Shown here piece by piece: positions 33,125 to 44,377 of a stretch of DNA of 64,000 nucleotides. A program made the position numbers and the translations under genes. The notes under the pieces are model-generated. The model saw nothing but the letters and a program-made list of their open reading frames with translations, made no database searches and was not told where the DNA came from. The stretch comes from Eleusine coracana subsp. coracana (Eukaryota; Streptophyta; Magnoliopsida; Poales; Poaceae), in contig CM064424.1 of assembly GCA_032690845.1 (NCBI GenBank), positions 46,017,511 to 46,081,510 of the forward strand. The letters are read 5' to 3'. Numbering within the stretch: position 1 is the first letter of the stretch; each line of letters begins with the position of its first letter.

Positions 33125-35130
33125 TTATTCAAGCTGGAGTTTCTTCTTGCTTCTAGTATTAGAAGCTGGGCTAGATGTGTTGGCCACTTCAACTGGAGCC
33201 CTCCTTGGTGTACACTTCTTTATGACGGCTTGCTTCTTCCTTGGTGTCTGCACTGTCTGTGGAGAGACTTCATAGGATGCAATGTCTTTATGAACAACTG
33301 GATGGTGCTCAATTTGGAGAGCAAAGGGGTCATTGGATCCAGTTCCAGACCTTGTGCGAAAGCAAGAAAAAGAGACTAGTGAGGTTGTAAATGACAAGAT
33401 CAGGAAAAGTGAAAAATCATACCCGTTAGTCACCAAATTGCCAGGACTTGTTGTTGGTGGTGGTCCCTTCTTTTTGGCAGCTTTTTTCACTCTCTTTGGC
33501 TTTTGTGTAGCACTGGCCACCGCCTCATTGTGTGGGAATACCAAGCCCGATGCAGGAGTGGCCACAACAATGCTAGTCACTGTGTTAATCAAAGATGTTT
33601 TCTTTAGCTTTTTCTTTGGTGGACCCCTGAAATAGAGTATGATAAATTGTTATTTTGCATAGGTAAACATGAAGTGTTGTTATTGTGTAGAAGTCTACCT
33701 CTCAGCCTCATATGCAACTATGTCATCTGGATTTCCATTCTTACATGTGTACCAATGGTGCCCTAACTGGTGGCATATTGGGCACTCATGTTGCTTACCA
33801 GTACCTCCCTCAATGCCTAATTTCTTCCTACTACTACCCCCCCCCCCCCCCCGCCCAAAGCTGATTTCATCCTGTTCTTCCTTCTTCCTCCTGCAGTTGG
33901 CCTAAGCAGTGGAGGATGCATGAAGAAACCATGGCTGGGATTGGGCCACATGGACTTGTCAAGAATAGAGGGCACAAAACCTTCATATGCAATTTTGAAT
34001 TTCTCAACAGAATAGCACTCATCCACATAGTCTTCAAGTTTGGTCCTAGGGATTGATGTGATGTAGGCAATGGCATGCTTGCATGGTATTCCTGACCATT
34101 GCCAAGCTCTTCAAGAACATGTCCTCTCAATTATGTTCACTACAAATCTGAAGCTAGTAGCAGAACTTCCCTTAGCACAAACTTCTGCAATGCCATCAGG
34201 TGAGCTCGTGATTACTTCAATGTCAAGGTTATAGCTAGATCCTCTCAAATTTTTTAATCCATGAGGCAAGATCTTTCCTATAAACTTTTGGACAACTATT
34301 TTTCTATGATTTCATTTAATCAAGATCATCTGTCTAATGGTATCCATCAAGTCATCCATGTGCAGACCTTCTAATCCTTTACTTGCCAACATAGCAATCC
34401 AATTTTTAGTAAATATGGAATAAAAAGGAAATCAATGCAAATAAAGTGTTAAACAAGGCAAGCTTACCCATTTATTGAATGCCTCAACCAAGTTATTGAT
34501 AACATAATCCACTTATTTTGTTGTTGACGGTATGGTGATCAATTACAACAAAGGATCCAGGACTAGTCTCTTCTATCTGAGCCTTAAATTTGTAAAGGTT
34601 GTCAAAACTTTTGGCCCAAGATCCATAAAGTTTATCCATAGCAAGTTGCTTACCTAGATAAACTTTCCTATAGGTCACATCAATTTTGTGTCTCTCCTTC
34701 AACTTCCATTTCACCTCTCTGGGACCCAATCTTCCATGTTCCTTCAACCAATCAAGTACTTGTTCATACACCCAAAACTGTGTCACTCCTACACAAGTGC
34801 CTGCCCTCCTAGTGTTGTGACAATTTTCATGATCGTATGAGTTCCTCGTGATCTGCCAATTTAGACATCAATGGTTATTTACTACCAAAAAAAAAATACT
34901 TCAATGCATATAGAGTGTTACAAAAAATTTACCTGCACTATGACATCATCACTCAAAACAGTGGTATGAATTCTCCACCTACAACCCACATTCTTGCCAC
35001 TGCAGTACACGTTATACTGAGTTTTATCACTCTTTTCAATGTTATATTGGAACTCATATTTTGTAGCTTGTGTAGCTAAAGCCAACATAAAAGCATTCAT
35101 GTCTGAATACATCATGCATATCGCCATAGG
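33125..35130 (-). pseudogene. Mutator-like (MULE) transposase remnant
   Basis: On the minus strand, 35127-34918 encodes the MuDR-type N-terminal DNA-binding domain (FMLALATQATKYEFQYN, CRWRIHTTVL). 34786-34493 continues with WLKEHGRLGPREVKWKLKER and AQIEETSPGSFVVID. The sequence then jumps to VINNLVEAFNKWV, so the central DDE catalytic core is missing. The SWIM zinc finger follows near 34130-34080 (GIPCKHAIAYI), but a TGA at 34111-34113 replaces its second Cys. After the VEKFKIAYEGFVPSILDKS and PTAGGRRKNRMK segment comes a zinc knuckle, CPICHQLGHHWYTC, at about 33795-33737. A lysine-rich tail ends near 33125. The order is that of plant MURA-like proteins; the gene is dead. Confidence 0.85.
33838..33856. 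repeat. Poly-C run
   Basis: A C homopolymer of roughly 15-19 bases inside the MULE remnant. Its length in the read may be unreliable. Confidence 0.8.
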
Positions 35131-35930
35131 AGGATCATTCTTATCATAGTTTGCATCAGGTTTCTATGCAGGCTCTCTATCTATAATAATGTCATCTGGC
35201 CTGTCTCTGAGTGATCTCTGCTATTTGTGTCATCAGCATAGTCATCAACATCACCTATTGTCTCTAAAGCTCTACCTGACCCCTCAGTACGTCCATGATC
35301 TGATGCCTCTCCTCAACTGAACTCTGGATGAAGTCACCCAGGTGTCTTGCAAGTGCTGCTATGGTAGTGGCATCCTCAGACTGTGTACCCACTGGCTGAG
35401 GCGGTGCTCCGGTGCTGGCTGACACATGAACTCTACAAGGTTTTCGGTGTTTTGCAACACAGTGAAAATGTTGCAATAGGGGTATATTTGTTACAATATT
35501 ACATTATCGCAATGACTTCGGTTCGTTGGGAGGCGTCGCAATTGCAGCCGATACGATAGCATATTGCATCACTTTTTATTAGCCTTGCGACAACTATGAC
35601 ATGTTGCAACGATATGTGGCATTGCGTGTAGATGATATGGCAATGACGATTGTGTTGCAGTAAAGCAGATTCACAACTACGCTCTTCATCATTGCTATAA
35701 TGGCTATTGCATCAATGGAGCCTTGTTGCAAATACTCGATATTGCAACATCCGCGAGGTGTAGCAATACCCGCAATTGCCACGCAGGTGCTTATCGTGAT
35801 ACATGACCCCCTACTGCAACCATCTGATCCTCGTTGTTATACGTTCCGCTACAATCGCAACGCATCGTAGCTGTAGTTGCTATACGTGCAAAGGGAATCA
35901 TGACAACACATGTCATTGCTACAGGTTTAA
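35131..35930. other. Unassigned, with many TTGCAAC/GCAAT words
   Basis: From about 35440 the sequence is studded with ttgcaac, gcaatg and ttgctat words on both strands, leading into the 41-bp array that follows. This looks like the subterminal region of a DNA transposon, but no terminus was identified. A 70-codon minus-strand frame at 35264-35476 has no recognised domain. Confidence 0.35.
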
Positions 35931-35931
35931 T

Positions 35932-36232
35932 GGGTATCACATCGTAAAAATAGCTGCTGCTATATATAGAGAGGGTATCACATCAAAATACTAGACGTTG
36001 CTATACATATAGAGTGTATCGCATTGAAATATCAATCATGGTAATCTCCATTTAGTGTATCGCATTGAAATATCACTCGTGGCAATTTGTATTTGGGTAT
36101 CGCAATGAAATCTCAGTTGTGACAATCTTTAGTGTATTGCATCAAAATATCGGTCGTGGCAATCTACATTTAGTGTATCGCATCAAAATATCAGTCGTGG
36201 CAATCTGTATTTAGGTATCACAATGAAATGAA
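35932..36232. repeat. ~41-bp tandem repeat array, about seven units
   Basis: Units follow the pattern gtatcgcattgaaatatca, then cgtggcaatct and atttag. The clearest five start at 36016, 36057, about 36097, about 36133 and about 36174; two more diverged units precede them. The period is about 41 bp with small deletions. Confidence 0.8.
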
Positions 36233-36584
36233 TAGCGTACATCAATCCAATAATATTGTTACATACATCAATACAATATTATTGTTACATCATCAATCCA
36301 ACATTCACTCATACAACCTATTCAAATCAAGAAGTCCTTATATCCACAGAAAGTTGTGCATGCCAAAATGATAACAATAAAGGGAGAATGAAGGTTGCTT
36401 CGCACCAAAGTACTAAGCAATCCTGAACCTTATATATCGCCCCGCCAAAGCTTAAATATCATCCTGCCAAAATAAGAGAAACATATAAGGTTTGTAGTGA
36501 GATGAGAATTACAACTGGTAGAGTTATATAGAAATGCATTGATAAAAATTAACACCAGTATGAATAAAGGTAATTTTCTAGTTC

Positions 36585-37150
36585 TTACATGCTATTTATT
36601 CCTTTTGGCTGCTGCTCGCATTCTAGATTGAGCTGCCAACGATCCAAAAGATATCTAACTTCTTGATGACTCGTGATCATGATATTCTTTCGCCAAATTC
36701 TTTGACACCTTGGTAGATTTTTGTTTGGGATTAGGTTGGACATTTTCTTGGTGTGTTGTGACAATGCTTCTTGACTCAATCTGCTATAAAGATGTTGGAA
36801 CATTGTTAGCTATAATCCAAGCACAACATCATCATGATTGCCATGCTTGTTCAAAACTATTACTTGCTCTGGCTCGGGTGTTCGAACATTGTTATGCACT
36901 GGTGTTGGTTGAATGTTGTCCTCAGTGTTCCTAGCTTCGCGTTCTGTTGTATTGATGCTTACATTGATCGTCCCTTCATTGGTCTCCTCAGCAATGATCC
37001 CTTCATTGTTCCCTACTGCAATGTTGGTTTCATTGGTCTCTACTGCAATGTTGCCTTCAATGCTTCCAGTGTTTGTAGCTGCATTGCTCTCTAGTACATT
37101 GTTGGTTAGACGATGTATCTTGAATGGTCAGCTTGTAACCAACCTATGAT
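36585..37150 (-). other. Minus-strand Asn/Glu/Thr-rich open sequence, unrecognised
   Basis: On the minus strand, 37149-36900 reads as a low-complexity repeat of NIAVETNET, NIAVGNNEG and EETNEG phrases. A basic segment ends near 36587 (QPKGINSM). A stop separates the two parts. It could be a transposon-encoded exon, given its surroundings, but I do not recognise the family. Confidence 0.3.
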
Positions 37151-37639
37151 CATCCATCTATGGGGAGACTTTTGGGGAAGATGAACCTATAGGCAACTAA
37201 TGAGCCACCAGTCAACATGCATGACAGTGGATGGCATGACATTATATGAGAGACCAGTAGACGGTGGTGGATGGACTGAGTTGAGAGGTTTGTAGAGTGA
37301 ACGTTCTCTTGTTCTGGAACAAATTATCCATTCTGGTTTGTTGTACTAGAAGGAGACAAGAAAGTGGGTCAGCCACGTCTGTATGTTTCGGACCACATGG
37401 ATGGAGAAATGGCAAAGATCCCTGCTGATGATTGTCACGGTCGTGTCAGGCGACATGACCGGTTCAATTTCACCCGGGGTCGACTCAATATACCTCTACA
37501 AGCTCCTCTGTTTATCCGCCCCTATCCATGTTTCAAGTAGTCACCCCACTACCCCCCCTTTTATTGTTAGTCTTTGATGTTTAGTGTTTGTTGTATCACT
37601 AATCACCGTCTCTGGATGAGCCTTATGCTCGTGAGTGAA
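37151..37639. other. Unassigned sequence
   Basis: No gene or repeat boundary is recognised between the Asn/Glu-rich frame and the Athila-like remnant. Confidence 0.35.
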
Positions 37640-39096
37640 TGACGGTGACTCCTACTCGTGTATCTACTGACTCGAGGCTGACTGAGATCCCCTGGAGACT
37701 CAAGGCGCGTAGCTGGTGGTCACCTCAGGGAACACCTCGTACTGCTCCTCAGTCACTAGTCCGAGCCTCCTCAGAAGATAGCAAATATATGACCCGTATA
37801 CTAAGTGACGTCCTCCAATCCTCTCAGATATAACCTCCTCCAACCTCCTCCATCTCAGCAATCATCAAGTCTGCCAAGTCAAATTGTTGTCTCCTTAGTA
37901 AAGTTGCCACTGTCCACTAGTGCAAGAGTGTGAACTCCTCTCTGTACCCTGACCTAGGAATGATAGTCCTAGTGACTATCGACCTAACCATCTTCACCTC
38001 TGCAGTGAGCTGAGCAGGCCATCTGTCAAAACTTGGGGTGTGTGGTGGTGGAAAGGCGACTGAAACCATGTTGTCTGGAGGTAGCATTCCTCCCTGTGGT
38101 CTGTGGGGTGGAGAAGGTCCCGTACGCACTCCTGTACAACTGAATATCTAAAGCTAGTAGACCTAGTGCAGCTATGAGGTCCTCCCTGGTCAAGCACTGG
38201 GGCTCTCCTTTGAACAAGAACCAGATCTCAAAACAATCTCTGGCCACCCACAGTGTAGCATAGAACTCTAGCACAATGTCCTCCCGGTATCTATAGGGGT
38301 TGGTGACTAAGTCTGCAAGTCCAGGCAAGTAACTAAAGTACTGCTCCATGTTCATGCTTTTGACTCTCCTCATAGCCTGGTACGACATGTACTATTCTGG
38401 CACAAACAGTCTGGACTTGCCCTTCTTGGCAAGGTAGCGTCTCAGTCCCTTACCAACCCTCCTCTGAAGACGGGTCCAATATCTCTCTCCTCTAGCAGGG
38501 TCCCTAGGAACTGGAACCCACTGCTTGAAGGGGATGAGATGACTCACCTTAAGGTCCTTGGCAGGAACCTTAAGGATGTCACCCTTTCCAGCTGTAGCTA
38601 CCAGCCTCTGTAGGCTCTCGATGCACACGTCACATGTGCACTGCGAGTCTCCTGCCCAGTGAGCTGACCTCTAGGGTCCTGTCTGCGTTGGCTGCTCTGG
38701 CTCCTCCTCCTCGAGCTCCTCAAACTCAGACTCAGACTCACTGTCCTCCTCTGACTCCTCGGACTCCTCCTACTGCTTGGAAGATCCCTGCTTCGTTGTT
38801 CTCGACGACCTCTCCTGGCGAGAAATCGGAGTACGCTGCAACCAAGATGCCGGAATAACTCCTGTGCCCAAGGCTGGTGTCCTCGTCCTAGTACTTCTCC
38901 TGAGTCCCTGAGTGCCAGCTGTCTTCTCTATGGTCAGTCATGTCCCTGGTGTTCTACTGGACATCTCCATAGCCTCTAAGTGTTTGGCAACCCATCTGGC
39001 CCTCTTAAACTCTGGGTCTAGTCTGGTCCTCTACTTGCCTCTAGGCCTCTCTACCATCTTGCCCTTTCTCTTGTCTTGATCACCTGCTCCTGCCAT
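37640..39096 (-). pseudogene. Athila-like retrotransposon ORF1 remnant
   Basis: Read on the minus strand from an ATG at about 39096, the sequence gives a basic start (DKRKGKMVERPRGK) and an acidic middle (EESEEDSESESEFEELEEEE). Then come GKGLRRYLAKKGKSRLFVPE and MNMEQYFSYLPGLADLV, followed by EFYATLWV and FLFKGEPQCLTREDLIAALGL. The FYATLW/L(T)RE..ALGL pattern resembles the Athila ORF-1 type proteins common in plant genomes. Several stops interrupt it, for example just before MSYQAM at about 38389. The name rests on memory of the motif and should be treated as provisional. Confidence 0.5.
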
Positions 39097-40059
39097 CTCT
39101 GCTACTGACAAGTGTCACTGCATGCACGTAGGGATAGATAGGATAAGCATAGAACCAATATAAATCTACAAGCATAGCACTGCTAGGTAAGAAAGCACAA
39201 AAGAAGTTCTAGCACAAAGATGAACGATATGATCACTAGACAAAAATGCAAAGTAACAACAGTGATCATCGACTATAAGTGACTAGTGCGAGTCATCTAG
39301 TGTATAGTCCAATAATAGAAAATTAATCTAACTGTAGACTAGACAGGAGACAACCCTGGACATGCAATTAAGAGATAGACATGAAATTAATTGCATACTA
39401 GGTTGAGCCAATTAATCCTAATTAATGCAATCAAATAATGGGAATTTAATCTAACTGCATCAATCAAAAAAATTGCTCACTAGTTAGGGCATGAACGATG
39501 AATGGAATATAGACACAATACCCTGGGGGATCAAAGACGAAGCCGAAATGGAGAAACACGTGACTGATTGCAAGGGATTGACTCCAATGGCCGAAGAACC
39601 GGTAAAAGAGCAACCTTGTCCTATCAATTGGTAGAGGGGCTCGGTCTAGGGCACTGGGTGCGCGCACGAGTGGAAGCAGCAGCACTGGTGATGCCAAGGA
39701 AGCAAGCGCACGCGGTGGCGGCTTGGCAAGGCGGCGGCGCTGGTGCTCGGTTGAGGCTGTGCATGGGCAGGTGACGATGCTAGGGCACGCATGCGGGCAC
39801 GGCTCTGTGGGCACAAAAACGAGCGACGTTGCTGCTGGAGTGGGGTGAGGTGGTGCAGCGGCTTGGCGACAAGCTTTGAAGCGCGTGCGGCGGCAGCTTG
39901 GTCGGCGACGAAGGGAGAGGTGGCGGGAGCGCATTCTCAACGTCGGGGGCGAATGGAGACGAAGACAAGCATCTTCTCAATTTTGACCTTGGTCAAATAG
40001 ACACGGACGACCAAGATCAATCAAGGAGTAGATCAATGGTCACAAATTATTAACGGATT
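39097..40059. other. Upstream flank of the Athila-like remnant, partly GC-rich
   Basis: From about 39640 to 39960 the sequence is GC-rich with overlapping open frames on both strands and no domain signature. It may be leader or LTR sequence of the neighbouring retroelements. No gene is supported. Confidence 0.35.
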
Positions 40060-41088
40060 TTGTGTTTCAAGCATAGTGACTGGATGGTACGGTCTCTACA
40101 CTGGACGGTCCGATTAGTTCTGGATCTGCTGGCATTCCACACAGACCGGACAGTTTGGTCTCTAGGACCATTCTATCTGGTCTCTATGACCAGACTCCAC
40201 ATACACTGTGCACAAGTGCACTTACCGGACTGTACGGTCCAAAGATCGGACAGTACGGTCACTACAAGAATTTCACTGAATCAAGAAATGTCTCCAATTT
40301 CCAAGAGCCTTCACTTAACACTCAAATAAACACTACACTTGGAGCATGAAGGGAACTCTCAAACACTCCTTTTCAAATAGTGGCTCTTTGTGGCCTTATA
40401 ATTTTCGCAAATGCCAAATGAAGAATCGAGCAAATAAGAACCAAGGCAATTAAGAATCAAATGGGTATGTATGAGCCTTAGTCCATGAACCGCGCGAGTG
40501 GGTTTAACCTCGGAGTTCATAAGAGCTTGCTCAATGGGCATGAAGCACAATCCTTTCCTTTAGTCACACTTGTGGAGATGTAATCTCATATAGATCATGA
40601 GGCAGAAATATCTCCAAATGTGACAAGCCTCCTTTGTGTTTCCTATATGATGCATGCAACAAGCATTTTACATATGCATAGAAAGTAAACATGCCATGTG
40701 AATGCAAGCAATATTAAACAAGACCTAAAGGAAACCCAACAATGTCAAGTTTGAACCCCTCTCAAGCTTACTCACTATAAGCCATACCCTTGCCTTGAGA
40801 GAAGCCAAACCACCATCTTGCTTATAGCTATCTCAAGTGGGTTAGACATTGACTAATTTTTATGTGTTTTTCTGTTAGTTATTTACACATGCATGGATGC
40901 AAAACATACTAGTCACAAAGGAATCCTAATTACCATGCAATGCAAGAAAATAAAGAACACACTACAACTACCAAGAACAAACACAAATACCTCCCTCATA
41001 AGTAGATATATCATTGAGGTCCATGTCACTTATGGTGGACTTCACTTGATCTTCAACTAAGCTCCCGGTCCACCACCACCACCTTCAT
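40060..41088. other. Retrotransposon-derived sequence with CCGGACxGTxCGGT words
   Basis: From 40070 to 40260 the words ggacggtccg, accggacag and tgtacggtcc recur; similar words occur in the copia LTR at 43970-44290. These GGACGGTCC motifs are frequent in grass LTR retrotransposons. It is likely the far part of the copia element, whose 3' LTR I could not delimit. Confidence 0.4.
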
Positions 41089-43105
41089 CTAGGTCTTGTT
41101 CTTGGGCACCCGTTTGTACTTCGTTGACCTCTCAAGATCAACAATGCACTTAGGCACCCATATGCTCTTGACCTTTCTCTTCTTGTTCAGTGGTCCCAAA
41201 GCCTTTGCTTTCACCATGCCACCCTTGTCCCTAAAAAGCTTGAAGTGGGTGTTCTCATGGAACAAGTTAGCGTTAGGTAAAACAATGGAACTTCTCAACG
41301 TAGAACAATCCTTGATGGTGTGACCATCCTTGCAACACCTCTCGCAATAGTAGTCGTCGGCGAGTAGCGGCTTGATCCATGTGGGGTTGGAGTCACTTGT
41401 CTTGATGATGTCAATGGCGGTGGGATAAGAGCCAAGTCCCCGGTGGGAGACATTGTTCATAAGGTTTCTCCCAAGGATCTCCTTGTGGATGGCTCTACCA
41501 CGTGTGAGCCTCTCGAAGCCATCCATCACCATCTTCCTCTCTTCCTTGGACTTGTGATATTCCTCCAAAACAAATGGCTCAAGAGAAGAAATCTCGACCG
41601 AGGTGGTTAGTTCATCACACATAGTTGAAACATCACTCTTAGATGAGCTAGAGGAGGGAGAGGAAAGATCATCCACATTGATGGCCTCAAAACTATGTTC
41701 AAGGGCCTCGTACTTCTCACGTAGCTCTACATGTTCATCCTTGAGTTTGTCATAACTCTTGTTTAGGACCTAATGAGATGTGACAAGGTCCTTGAGCTCA
41801 CTCTCAAGCTCACCAACACGGTCCTTAGCCAACTTACATTCTTTTCTTACCACTTCCAACATTTTGGATTTCTTGATGGCAATGTCGCGGGCTTGCTCAA
41901 GCATACTCCAAAGCTCAGCACAGGAGAGCTCCTCATCATCGCTGTCGTCGCTGCTCTCATCCTCACTGTCCCCAAGTTAGCTCATGACCATGAGTTACGT
42001 GGGAGGTGGAGGAAGAGCTTGTGGAAGTGTGGTCTTGATCATGGCTAGGCCGACCACTTCTTCTTTATCGCTTGAGGAAGAGGATGTACCGCTTGAGTTG
42101 TCGCTTGTCCACTCTCTAACAAGGGCCTTGTGTGAGAACTTCTTCTTGTAGTCTTGAGCTTTGCCTTTACCTTTGCTCTTGTCCTTGTTGAAGTACCTCT
42201 TCCTCTTTTTCTTGTCTTTGGGATCTTCTTCTTCTTCTTCTTCTTCATCATCACTTGAGTCTTGGAACCTGAAAGCTTCTTTCTATGGCTTGGGGCAATC
42301 CCAAACAAAGTGGTTCTTGGACCCACAGTTGAAGCACTTGCCCTTGGACTTGGAGGCAAACTTATTTTTGAAGGTCCTCATCTTATTCATGAGGAGGGCT
42401 AAGTACTCACTCAAGTCATCTTCATCATCATCATCTTCTTCAATTACTGCCTTCTTCTTGCTCTTCTTGCTCTTGATAGGCTCTTGCTTCTCAGCTTGAA
42501 GAGCTAGGTTGGATGGTTATGGATCATACATACCCAACTGATAGCGCTCAAAAGCAGTGATCTTGCCAAGCACTTCCTTGATGGTCTTGGTCTTGAGGTC
42601 ACCTTGTAAGGTGAAGGTGATGATGGACCCATACTTGGGGATCTTTGAATAGCCTCAAGAATATTCTTATCACTTCAACAGGCTTGAGATTGAAGTCATC
42701 CCCAAGAGCATTGATCTCCTCCACTAGTACATGAAAGCAAGAATAAACAATGTTAGCTCTCTCATGTGGCAATCAAGTGAAATTATCATACTTGTTCTTC
42801 AGCACATAATATCTTTTCTTTTTGACATCATTCGTACCCTCATGAATACCTTGAATCTCAGTCCAGATATCATTTGCTGACAAACTAGCATTCAACCTAG
42901 CAAAAACATCCTTAGAGATGCATGCAAACAGAGCATTCTTGGCCTTAGTGTTGAACTTAATGAAATCAGGATCAAGCGGGTTCAAGTCCGCATCCGAATC
43001 ATGGGTCACCGTCCATATCTCTGGAACAAGGAACTCAAGGTAGGCTTGCATACGAGCCTTCCAATACTCATAGTCCTCCCTATTAAATATAGGAACACTC
43101 CTCAC
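41089..43105 (-). pseudogene. Ty1/copia gag remnant
   Basis: Beginning at 43105 on the minus strand: FNREDYEYWKARMQAYLEFL, then FACISKDVFARLNASLSANDIW and KKRYYVLKNKYDNF. This is the N-terminal gag domain of Ty1/copia elements. After a broken stretch, 42359-42045 is Lys/Arg-rich, and 41676-41089 holds EEYHKSKEERKMVMDGFERLTRGR and a CX2C knuckle-like YYCERCCKDGHTIKDC. The protein ends KRVPKNKT. Stops separate these segments. No integrase or reverse transcriptase follows, so this copy is gag-only or truncated. Confidence 0.75.
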
Positions 43106-43156
43106 CTATCCTAGCATCCTTACTCAAGGCGCTGAAGCCTCAAAGATGAGCACTTG

Positions 43157-43170
43157 GCTTTGATGCCAAC
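43157..43170 (-). other. Primer-binding site of the copia element
   Basis: On the minus strand directly after the LTR end the sequence is ttggcatcaaagcc, close to the tRNA-Met complementary site tggtatcagagc. Its position between LTR and gag fits. Confidence 0.65.
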
Positions 43171-44377
43171 TGTAAGGATCGAAGGCGTACCGATAGGGGG
43201 GGAGAGTGAATTGATAAGCCGACCACAAATCCAAATACTTCAATTCACACCACTAGATCCTAGCAATCGTTGCAACCTAAGTACTTCTAGTAGGCCAAGA
43301 CCCTACACATGCTAGTGTTCATGATGAGTACAAATATGGAGGCTAAACACACTAGCCTATGCAAGTCACAAGTCAACCTAGTTACTAAAGCACACAATTG
43401 TGGAATTATAAAGAGGGTCAAGGAATGCTCATGATTTTTTCCTTGAGGTCTCAGAAGGATGGCGCCTTTCCCTACTCCTTGTTGGACCACTCCCGCTGGA
43501 GTGACGGTCCCTTCCGCAACCAAGTGGAGTTCTCGCACACGAGCCCGCAATCACTCCCGTAGTGAAAACATGATTGTGTCATCGCTGCCACCAAGGCGCT
43601 CACTAGTGACACCCCTTTCACCGACGAGCTCAAACCGGGTACAAACGTGTGATGGCCTTCATAACCGATTACAATAGGCTCGATCACCGACACCTAACCG
43701 GTCTAGATCTCACCATAGACCAAGAGTAATGATCTAGATCACACCCCAAGGACACCCTAGCCTTCGATGTGGATAGATGCTCAAGTTACTCTCACTAGCA
43801 CTCTCAAGATATCCAATATCATCTCCTTGTGCTCTCATCTTTTCCTCTTGACTCTCACCAAATGCTCCAAGCTATTCCACTGGCCAAAAGTGGTCTCCAA
43901 GACCCTAGCAACAAAGTTATATAGGCTTCCAACCTCAACCTAGCCATTGCTCCACGAGATCACCTTTCTGGACACGCTGATCGGACTGTCTGGTCACTGC
44001 CTGACCGGACCGTCCGATCACTCCTGGAACAGCTCCCAGAGCCGTTGGCTTTGCTGTGTGTTGATGATCTCTACACTGATCGGGCTGTCTGGTCTCTCCA
44101 AATCTTGTGTTTCTAGAGAGTTTCCCTAAGTGCTTCCTCTCTACCCTATACTGATCCACACAGACTGGACTATCCGGTCTATAGACCGCACCGCCGGTCT
44201 TTGTAGACTCCAGCACAGATAGATTCCTCACAAGTCCTCTATCTGATCTCCTAGTGAATGTATAGTCCGGTCTCTACTAACCCCTCTGTCTGGTCACTAT
44301 GTTCAGAAGCTTAAACTCTTCGTCTTCACTTGACTTCGTTTTCTGGCTTCTTCGATCAGCTCCTTGGCTTCTCCACT

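Noticed and set aside
33838..33856. Poly-C runs here and at 53166-53191 as functional elements
   Set aside because: Homopolymers in degraded transposon sequence; more likely slippage or base-calling uncertainty than function.
35932..36232. CRISPR-like regular repeats
   Set aside because: Units are contiguous tandem repeats without unique spacers, in a plant genome full of transposons.
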